NCBI GenBank assembly: GCA_949127695.1
Contig: CASBQH010000180.1
Coordinates: 1-5,483 of the forward strand
DNA from: Synechococcales cyanobacterium PMM_0073
GTDB lineage: Bacteria; Cyanobacteriota; Cyanobacteriia; Elainellales; Elainellaceae
Reading direction: 5' to 3'
DNA length: 5,483 nucleotides
Below are positions 1-4,982 of the stretch, one piece after another. The position numbers and the translations under genes were made by a program. Below the pieces are notes generated by a model, which was given only the letters and a program-made list of their open reading frames with translations, did no database searches and had not been told where the DNA came from. Position 1 is the first letter of the stretch, and each line of letters begins with the position of its first letter.

Positions 1-1346
1 CTCTGAATCAGCTGATTGATCGGCTTAATAAACAGATGCGCCATTGTCATGGCCAACAGCGTGATCAGCAGCAGCAGCAGCGTGGCTGAAACCAACAGCT
101 GGCGCTCAAAGGCGTGAATGGGCGCATAGGCTTCGGCCAGATCAATTTCAGACAGCACCGCCCATTCTAGGCCGTCAATTTGCAGTGGCGCATAGGAGCT
201 GAGCACCGGCACATCTCGGTAGTCGTTGATAATCTGCGTTCCCTGTTTGCCAGCCAGCGCGGCGGTGGCGGCTTCAGTCTCGACTTTCTGCTCCAGAATT
301 GAGGTGTTATATTCGCGAATTCGATTCGTTACGGTTTCATCTACGCCCAGTGACCGCATCATACTCAGATATTCATCGGGTGTTTCAACTAGAAACCGCG
401 ACACCGATCGCATCAGGTAATCTTTGCCTACCAGATAGGTTTCCCCAGTCTTCCCAAAGCCGTCTCTTTCCCAGTTTTTATTGCCCGTCATCACGTTGTT
501 AATTTCATCTACGGGCAGTTGTACAGCCAGTACCCCAATAAACTCAGATTGCTCAAAAATTGGAGCCGCAATAAAAGTCGCGGGTGCGCCGTAAGACGGG
601 GCGTAGGCTTCAAAATCGATCAGCTTGGCGTAGCCTTCTTCTTTGGCACGGCGCACCTGAGCCACCAGTCGCGCCAGATTGCTCTCGTTGTAAGGCCCAG
701 TAGTCAGGTTAGAGGTAAAGTCGGTTTCTTTGTAGACCGTGTAGACAACCGTGCCCTGTGGATTGATCAAGAACATATCGTAGTAGCCAAACTTCTTGAT
801 AATGTTCCGAAAAATTGGGTGATACTGGGCGTGAATCTGGCTGTAGCGGCTGTCGTCCGGGGCTTTGTCGAGCGTGTCTTTTTTGCCAACTGGATTGGGA
901 TTGGCGGCAATATACTGGTGCTGTAGGTAAGTGGCGGCGGCAGTATCGGGCAGAAATGAATTGAGGACGGGCTTGCCCTGCTCGGTTTTGGCCAAGCGGG
1001 GCAGAAACTCGCTGCGGTAATAGTCAGCCACTGTTTTGTCATAGCCTGGGGGCAGCGGCTTGCCCTCTAGCTGGCCGTAGGAAGCGCTCAGCTCCCGCAT
1101 GGCCGAAATCACCGCCGGGTTTTCGCTCAGCACCTGGATATGATTTTGGGTGTTTTTGAAATAAGACTCAATTTGGTAGGCTTTGGAGGCGCGCAGGCTG
1201 GTGAGTTGGTTAAATACCCGCTCGGTCAGGTTGGCTTGGCCGCTGCGGTAGCCCAAATAGGCCGTGACCAAAATTGAGAGGCCGCTCACGGTCAGCAGCA
1301 TCAGAATCAGCTTGGACTTGATGCTGAGTTGATTGAGCCATTGCAT
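1..1346 (-). CDS. Membrane-bound sensor protein with periplasmic double-Cache-like domain and HAMP linker (C-terminal part outside window)
   Basis: The frame is open from an ATG at 1346 to the window edge, giving 448 residues with no stop, so this is the N-terminal part of a larger protein. It begins MQWLNQLSIKSK, then a membrane helix at about residues 10-31. An extracytoplasmic domain follows (about 32-416), then a second helix (about 417-440, containing five consecutive Leu) and a HAMP-like start (IKPINQLIQ, 440-448). The extracytoplasmic part carries phrases typical of Cache sensors: RASKAYQIESYF near 58-69, DMFLINPQGTVVYTVYKETD near 190-209, and VLSSYAPL followed by GLEWAVLSEID near the second helix. 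Such receptors bind a small ligand outside the membrane and signal through the HAMP linker. In cyanobacteria this architecture is attached to adenylate/guanylate cyclases, histidine kinases, phosphatases or chemoreceptors, and the output here cannot be decided. Only a weak AGG precedes the start, but the hydrophobic helix directly after it supports this choice. Confidence 0.85.
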   Translation of the reverse strand, partial: MQWLNQLSIKSKLILMLLTVSGLSILVTAYLGYRSGQANLTERVFNQLTSLRASKAYQIESYFKNTQNHIQVLSENPAVISAMRELSASYGQLEGKPLPPGYDKTVADYYRSEFLPRLAKTEQGKPVLNSFLPDTAAATYLQHQYIAANPNPVGKKDTLDKAPDDSRYSQIHAQYHPIFRNIIKKFGYYDMFLINPQGTVVYTVYKETDFTSNLTTGPYNESNLARLVAQVRRAKEEGYAKLIDFEAYAPSYGAPATFIAAPIFEQSEFIGVLAVQLPVDEINNVMTGNKNWERDGFGKTGETYLVGKDYLMRSVSRFLVETPDEYLSMMRSLGVDETVTNRIREYNTSILEQKVETEAATAALAGKQGTQIINDYRDVPVLSSYAPLQIDGLEWAVLSEIDLAEAYAPIHAFERQLLVSATLLLLLITLLAMTMAHLFIKPINQLIQ

Positions 1347-1379
1347 AAACGGGGTTGCCTGACGATTCGGAGGAGTGCG

Positions 1380-1398
1380 TGACTGATTGAGACAGCCC
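1380..1398. repeat. Split motif copy 1 (TGACTGA...AGACAGCCC)
   Basis: On the plus strand this reads TGACTGA, a 3-base spacer TTG, then AGACAGCCC. The same two blocks occur in the same order at 1450-1471, 70 bases away, with a 6-base spacer. Copy 1 lies just downstream of the candidate -10 of the sensor gene, around the expected transcription start. It could be a repressor site. The repeat is visible in the sequence; its role is inferred. Confidence 0.5.
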
Positions 1399-1403
1399 GA
1401 AGT

Positions 1404-1409
1404 ACTATA
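1404..1409 (-). promoter_or_regulatory. Candidate -10 hexamer for the Cache sensor gene
   Basis: On the minus strand this reads TATAGT, five of six matches to TATAAT. It lies about 58 bases upstream of the sensor start codon, which would put transcription start near 1397 (inferred). No convincing -35 hexamer lies 16-18 bases further upstream, so an activator may be needed, or the match may be chance. Confidence 0.4.
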
Positions 1410-1449
1410 AAGCACAGATTCCAGCAAGAGCCGTATCTAGATATACCAA

Positions 1450-1471
1450 TGACTGAATGATTAGACAGCCC
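1450..1471. repeat. Split motif copy 2 (TGACTGA...AGACAGCCC)
   Basis: On the plus strand this reads TGACTGA, a 6-base spacer ATGATT, then AGACAGCCC. It is the second copy of the motif at 1380-1398. It lies just downstream of the Rieske oxygenase stop codon and upstream of the sensor promoter, about 50-75 bases before the expected transcription start. That is a common place for an activator or second operator site. Confidence 0.5.
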
Positions 1472-1477
1472 TAGCGT

Positions 1478-2467
1478 TTATTTGGAAAGATTGGGTTCTA
1501 CCACAGCCGGAAAGCTTTCAAAGTTACGCCGCACCCAGTCCATTCCCACTTCATTATTCAGCTTGATCTTCCGAGGCGTATCCGGATAAATTTTCCCTAA
1601 AATATCTGCGTCCTGATCTACTACCACTTTGCCAAACTTGAGATAGGTGCTGCCCAACAGCTTGAAGACCGGATGCTTGGCCTGACCAAATAGCAAAATA
1701 TAGGTGCGGGTACGATTTTCGGCCTCCGGCACAAAAATATGGCACTGAGCTGCCTTACCCAATGGCATTTCGCCATGAAAAATCACCAGCGACGGAAAGT
1801 GATTTTCCAGATGCGCTTTGATTAAGCTAGGCAGCAGCATGACGCTGGGCTGCTTCAGCTTTTCGAGCAGGCTGTACGGAGCGGTGGGCATGTCATAAAA
1901 CGCATGAGAGCAATGCCCGTGATCCAGAAACTGGTGGAACTCAATATCCGTAATCCGAAACAGATCGCGATGCGTGCCGTTTTGATGATTGTAGTCATGC
2001 ATGTTCAACAGCATGGTCAGCAAATCGGTTTCGACTGTTAAATCTGCCGTATGTCCGACAAAGTAGTAATTTTTAGCAATCTGATTCAGCACGTCAGGAA
2101 TCGGCACTTTCGGCTCGTATCCGCCGTAAGACCAAATCAAGTCACCCTGAATGATCAGCTCTAAGGGCTTGAGCAACGACAGCGTGGTTTGATTGGTTCC
2201 AGGCAGCACTGTACAGCCCGCGCCGTCAAACTTCAGCGCATGAAACGGGCAAACCACCGCACTCGTGCCATTTTGCGGTTCACACCAGCCTGCCGACAGC
2301 ATCGCGCCCATATGCGGACAGGCGTTGGGCAGCGCCTGAATTGCCCCAGCCGCATCCTTCCACAGCACGTAATCCTCGCCATACAGAGAGATTTTTCGAG
2401 GCTGATCAACCCGCAACATCGACTTATGTGCCAACAGCCAAGGCGCACCGGGAAGCATAGACGGCAT
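1478..2467 (-). CDS. Rieske [2Fe-2S] non-heme iron oxygenase, alpha (catalytic) subunit
   Basis: A 329-residue protein with both metal sites of Rieske oxygenases intact. The Rieske cluster ligands are C50 and H52 (CPHMG) and C73 and H76 (CPFH). The mononuclear iron motif is N155-x2-D158-x2-H161-x4-H166. D158 would bridge electron transfer between subunits, and D284 or D286 (VDQDAD) is a candidate third iron ligand. Such enzymes use O2 and electrons from a reductase to hydroxylate or demethylate aromatic or other hydrophobic substrates. The length and single-subunit look fit VanA- or pheophorbide-oxygenase-like types, but there is no obvious C-terminal membrane helix. The substrate is unknown. 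The start at 2467 is supported by GGAG six bases upstream; Met4 is a less likely alternative. The gene is divergent from a TetR repressor gene 52 bases away. No reductase or ferredoxin gene is present, so electrons probably come from proteins encoded elsewhere. Confidence 0.9.
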   Translation of the reverse strand: MPSMLPGAPWLLAHKSMLRVDQPRKISLYGEDYVLWKDAAGAIQALPNACPHMGAMLSAGWCEPQNGTSAVVCPFHALKFDGAGCTVLPGTNQTTLSLLKPLELIIQGDLIWSYGGYEPKVPIPDVLNQIAKNYYFVGHTADLTVETDLLTMLLNMHDYNHQNGTHRDLFRITDIEFHQFLDHGHCSHAFYDMPTAPYSLLEKLKQPSVMLLPSLIKAHLENHFPSLVIFHGEMPLGKAAQCHIFVPEAENRTRTYILLFGQAKHPVFKLLGSTYLKFGKVVVDQDADILGKIYPDTPRKIKLNNEVGMDWVRRNFESFPAVVEPNLSK

Positions 2468-2473
2468 AATATT

Positions 2474-2482
2474 CTCCGCTCC
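2474..2482 (-). promoter_or_regulatory. Ribosome binding site of the Rieske oxygenase gene
   Basis: On the minus strand the sequence GGAGCGGAG lies upstream of the ATG at 2467, with its nearer GGAG six bases from the start. It is the clearest Shine-Dalgarno sequence in the window and fixes the start of the oxygenase. Confidence 0.65.
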
Positions 2483-2503
2483 AGATAGAATTGTGAGAGA
2501 TTC

Positions 2504-2524
2504 GTCGTGTTTTTAAAATATGAC
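2504..2524. promoter_or_regulatory. Candidate TetR-family operator (imperfect palindrome between divergent genes)
   Basis: Left arm GTCGTGTTTT (2504-2513) and right arm AAAATATGAC (2515-2524) pair around a central T at 2514. Eight of ten positions are complementary, and both mismatches are G opposite T. It covers the repressor's start codon (2520-2522) and lies 37 bases upstream of the oxygenase start codon. Size, symmetry and location fit an operator for the adjacent TetR-type protein, controlling itself and the oxygenase. Binding is inferred. Confidence 0.5.
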
Positions 2525-3206
2525 AAAACTTTCACATTCGTCAAGTCCCCAGCCGCTAGATGCTCAATCGAGCGGTTTGCGTCGTCAGCCCAAGCAGCGG
2601 CGGGGCAAAGAGCGAGTCGAAAAAATTCTAGATGCGGCGGCGGCAGTGTTTGACGAAATTGGCTACGAGTCGGCAACCACTCATCTGATTGCTGCAAAAG
2701 CTGGAGCGTCCGTTGGATCACTCTATCAATTTTTTCCAGACAAGGCAGCTATCTTTCAGGCCATGGAATTGCGTCACGTTGAGCGAGTGAAAACAATGTG
2801 GGCAGAAGTAGATACTCCTGAAACAATTCAGCTGCCACTGCGCCCAATGATTCACAAGTTGGTTACTGCTGTTACTAAACTGTTTGAACAACCTGTCTCA
2901 CGGGTCGTATTCGTACAATTTTATATTGCCCGTGAGATTTTTCAGTCAATTGATGACAGCCTGACTCAAGAAGCAATTAATTTTACAGCAAGCCTTTTAC
3001 AACAACGCAATCCAAAATTAGCGGAAGCCCAGTGTCAGCTACTCTCAGAAGTCTGCGTCCACAGCAGTAACGCAGTGATTTTAGCGGCACTTCGCACCGA
3101 TGATTTGCAGCATCGCCAACAGTTAACTCAGCAGATTGAAAATCTGCTAGTCTCGTACTTAGAGCCATATATGGAACCATGTAGTGAAGCCACTCATGAA
3201 ACGTAA
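2520..3206 (+). CDS. TetR/AcrR-family transcriptional repressor
   Basis: A 228-residue protein. Residues 1-28 are a polar, basic extension ending LRRQPKQRR. The TetR DNA-binding domain follows (about 31-80): RVEKILDAAAAVFDEIGYE, then a helix-turn-helix containing IAAKAGASVGSLYQFFPDK. The C-terminal helical part (about 85-215) would bind a small ligand and form the dimer, and is poorly conserved in this family, so the ligand cannot be named. The gene diverges from the Rieske oxygenase, the usual arrangement for a repressor that controls its neighbour and itself. The start is the first ATG; there is no clear Shine-Dalgarno, and a candidate operator overlaps the start. By hand count the ligand-domain part (2821-3000) is about 40% GC, against 60% for 2581-2640 in the DNA-binding half. 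The rhodanese gene follows 37 bases downstream on the same strand and may be co-transcribed. Confidence 0.9.
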   Translation: MTKLSHSSSPQPLDAQSSGLRRQPKQRRGKERVEKILDAAAAVFDEIGYESATTHLIAAKAGASVGSLYQFFPDKAAIFQAMELRHVERVKTMWAEVDTPETIQLPLRPMIHKLVTAVTKLFEQPVSRVVFVQFYIAREIFQSIDDSLTQEAINFTASLLQQRNPKLAEAQCQLLSEVCVHSSNAVILAALRTDDLQHRQQLTQQIENLLVSYLEPYMEPCSEATHET

Positions 3207-3243
3207 ACTGCTTGCCCCAAAATCCTAGAGATAGGCTGAAGAT

Positions 3244-4236
3244 ATGATGCAATTGCAACCAATAGCGCTCAGACTCAGCCGACTTGGATGGGCGGCTATG
3301 CTTTGTCTGAGCGGCTGTCAGGTTAATCTAGCCCTTGCGCCTGCCAGTGATCAACCATCCGTCGTACCGATTGCGAATCAATCCGCAGCCGCCATCGACC
3401 CGCAGCAGTTGGCCGTTCAGTGGGTGGTCAGTCCGGCTGAGGCGAAAAGCCTGATTCAGCAGGGAGCCACTGTTTTAGATGCGCGGTCATCTGGGTTACA
3501 GCGGCAGGGCATAATTGCAGGTTCAATTGCCGTCAGCTGGCAGCAATTTTCCCAAACCAGCCGCGCTGAGCGTGGAATGCTCTTGAGCCACGCCCAGCTG
3601 ACTCAAGCCCTGAGAGCCGTGGGCATCTCAAATCATCGGCCTGTGGTTGTTCTGGCTGATCCGCTGCAAGGCTGGGGCGAAGATGGCCGCATTGTTTGGA
3701 TGCTTCGCAGCTTGGGGCATTCACAGGCAGTCTTGGTCAATGGTGGCTATGCGGCAGCCGTCGCCACCGGCATTCCGATTGAATCTGTGATTGCCAAAAA
3801 CGCCGCCACTCCGGGCGATTTCACCGTGCAGCGTCGGATTGACTGGGAAATTACCCGCGACGAGCTAAAGCAGAATTTACAAACCGCCCAAGCCACCATC
3901 ATTGACGTGCGAGAGACGCGAGAGTTTGACGGATCAACGCCTTATGGAGAGCCGCGAGCCGGACATATTCCCGGTGCGGTTCATTTTTACTACCGCGAAC
4001 TGCTAGACGAAAACGGCAAGATTCTGCCCCGCGCCGCCATCCTGGCCAAGCTCCAGACAAAAGGCATCTCTCCCAATACCCAAATCATTGCCTACTGCAC
4101 GGCAGGCGTGCGGGCAGGCTGGTTGACCGCCGTGCTGGCCAATGCGGGCTTCCAAGTGAGAAACTACGCAGGCTCAATGCTGGACTGGGCGAGCGCTCCT
4201 GCCGCCGAATATCCGCTGGTGGTGGGCGAGCGCTAA
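3244..4236 (+). CDS. Tandem-domain rhodanese (thiosulfate/3-mercaptopyruvate sulfurtransferase-like) lipoprotein
   Basis: A 330-residue protein. A signal peptide (about 1-24) ends in the lipobox L22-S23-G24-C25, so the mature protein is probably lipid-anchored outside the cytoplasmic membrane. Two rhodanese domains follow. The first (about 60-180) has the usual inactive site, with D139 where a catalytic Cys would sit (VVVLADP, then GRIVWMLRSLGH and VLVNGGY). The second (about 197-325) contains IIDVRETREFDG, the AGHIPGAVH motif and the active loop C285-T-A-G-V-R290. C285 would carry the persulfide while sulfur moves from thiosulfate, 3-mercaptopyruvate or another donor to an acceptor. The loop does not match the classic CGSGVT of mercaptopyruvate enzymes, so the donor is uncertain. 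Two adjacent ATGs (3244 and 3247) are possible starts, with only a weak AGG upstream. The gene ends 12 bases from the convergent cupin gene. Confidence 0.9.
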   Translation: MMQLQPIALRLSRLGWAAMLCLSGCQVNLALAPASDQPSVVPIANQSAAAIDPQQLAVQWVVSPAEAKSLIQQGATVLDARSSGLQRQGIIAGSIAVSWQQFSQTSRAERGMLLSHAQLTQALRAVGISNHRPVVVLADPLQGWGEDGRIVWMLRSLGHSQAVLVNGGYAAAVATGIPIESVIAKNAATPGDFTVQRRIDWEITRDELKQNLQTAQATIIDVRETREFDGSTPYGEPRAGHIPGAVHFYYRELLDENGKILPRAAILAKLQTKGISPNTQIIAYCTAGVRAGWLTAVLANAGFQVRNYAGSMLDWASAPAAEYPLVVGER

Positions 4237-4267
4237 AGCTGGCAATTCCTAAAACAGCTTAGCGCTC
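4228..4267. terminator. Shared stem-loop at the convergent 3' ends of the rhodanese and cupin genes
   Basis: The left arm GAGCGCTAAAGCTG (4228-4241) pairs with CAGCTTAGCGCTC (4255-4267) across a 13-base loop. Every base pairs except one bulged A. The rhodanese stop codon lies in the left arm and the cupin stop codon lies at the loop edge, so the stem is partly coding on both sides. Its position suggests a two-way terminator or 3'-end stabiliser. Neither strand has a T-run after the stem, so it is not a textbook intrinsic terminator. Confidence 0.6.
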
Positions 4268-4872
4268 TGCCGAATTGGGTCAAACTCAAACCGCTGCGAA
4301 AAATCCGTGACGCCGTAAAGATTAAACGTGACGGCTGGCTCGTCGCCGATCGGTTCAACGCTGTGAATTGCATCTGGCAAAAAGCCAATAATATCCCCTG
4401 GCTCCAGGATTTTTTCTCCCACTTGCTCCAGGCGGTCTGGAGCCTCTGCTGTAGGGCTACGCCGCCAGAATCGGTTCTTTTCTTGTCCGCCCACCAGCGC
4501 TACGATGCCCCATGTACCGTGGTTGTGAATAGGCGAGATATTTCCAGGCAACCAGGCCACCATTTGAATGGTAATGGGAAAATCATGCTCTTGATACAGA
4601 AACCGCACTGACCAGCCCGGATTGATCAACGGCGGCGTGAATTCTAGCTGGAGCCAATAGGAGCTGGTGAGTAACTGTCGCACCAGAGGCTGAATCAGCG
4701 TTAGCCGCTGCTCATCGTCGGCTGTTGCCAGCAAAATATCTTCGAGATCGGTGAGGAAGCGATAGAGCCGATAAGGTTCAACAAATGATCCAAGATCGGG
4801 CTGAGCGTCACAGGGACGACAAATCCCCCGATCGTTTACTAGCCAATTCTGCGAGTCTGAGGCGTCATCCAT
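4249..4872 (-). CDS. Cysteine-dioxygenase-like cupin (predicted iron-dependent thiol dioxygenase)
   Basis: A 207-residue single-cupin protein. Cupin motif 1 is G110-x5-H116-x-H118-x3-G122-x6-G129, and the third metal ligand is H170 in motif 2. This three-His site, with Gly instead of the usual cupin Glu, is the pattern of bacterial thiol dioxygenases, which use Fe(II) and O2 to turn a thiol into a sulfinate. R90 sits 26 residues before H116, the same spacing as Arg60 to His86 in mammalian cysteine dioxygenase, where it holds the substrate carboxylate. Y186 (FNLYG) matches the catalytic Tyr157, but the Ser-His partners appear as T182 and N184. A cysteine-like thiol substrate is therefore likely but not certain. 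The protein lacks a signal peptide and should be cytoplasmic. There is no clear Shine-Dalgarno before the ATG at 4872. It converges on the rhodanese gene and diverges from the FGE-like gene. Confidence 0.8.
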   Translation of the reverse strand: MDDASDSQNWLVNDRGICRPCDAQPDLGSFVEPYRLYRFLTDLEDILLATADDEQRLTLIQPLVRQLLTSSYWLQLEFTPPLINPGWSVRFLYQEHDFPITIQMVAWLPGNISPIHNHGTWGIVALVGGQEKNRFWRRSPTAEAPDRLEQVGEKILEPGDIIGFLPDAIHSVEPIGDEPAVTFNLYGVTDFSQRFEFDPIRQSAKLF

Positions 4873-4924
4873 TGTGAGATTGCGTTACGAGATTTACGTT
4901 GCGACATTGCATTGCGAGATTGAG
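4872..4924. repeat. Four-copy degenerate 13-base tandem repeat
   Basis: The units are TTGTGAGATTGCG (4872-4884), TTACGAGATTTACG (4885-4898, one base longer), TTGCGACATTGCA (4899-4911) and TTGCGAGATTGAG (4912-4924). The consensus is about TTGCGAGATTGCG. The array begins at the cupin start codon and fills almost half of the 110-base space between the divergent cupin and FGE-like genes. It would lie in the cupin mRNA leader or promoter region. It may be a multi-site binding region or an expanding simple repeat. Confidence 0.7.
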
Positions 4925-4982
4925 CGATAGCCAACTATGCTGTAGGCAATCTTATCTTAGTTTTTATAGCCCAGTCTGGCTC

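Noticed and set aside
66..80. Run of CAG triplets resembling a microsatellite
   Set aside because: On the coding strand it is five CTG Leu codons within the second membrane helix of the sensor, so it is explained by protein composition.
519..926. A 135-codon open frame on the plus strand
   Set aside because: It lies antisense to the well-supported Cache sensor coding region, and its translation has no recognisable domain.
2492..2536. TGTGA and TCACA half-sites resembling a CRP-type operator
   Set aside because: The halves are 35 bases apart instead of 6, so they do not form a CRP site.
2233..2721. A 162-codon minus-strand open frame spanning the Rieske start and the TetR gene
   Set aside because: It overlaps two clear genes and the operator region, and its product is Cys/Arg-rich with no domain. 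It is a shadow frame.
3224..3235. CCTA-GAGA-TAGG mini hairpin between the TetR and rhodanese genes
   Set aside because: The stem is only four pairs with no T-run, which is too weak to call a terminator.
4925..4982. Possible -10 elements (TATGCT, TATCTT, TATAGC) upstream of the FGE-like gene
   Set aside because: None has a convincing -35 partner at 16-18 bases, so no promoter is called.
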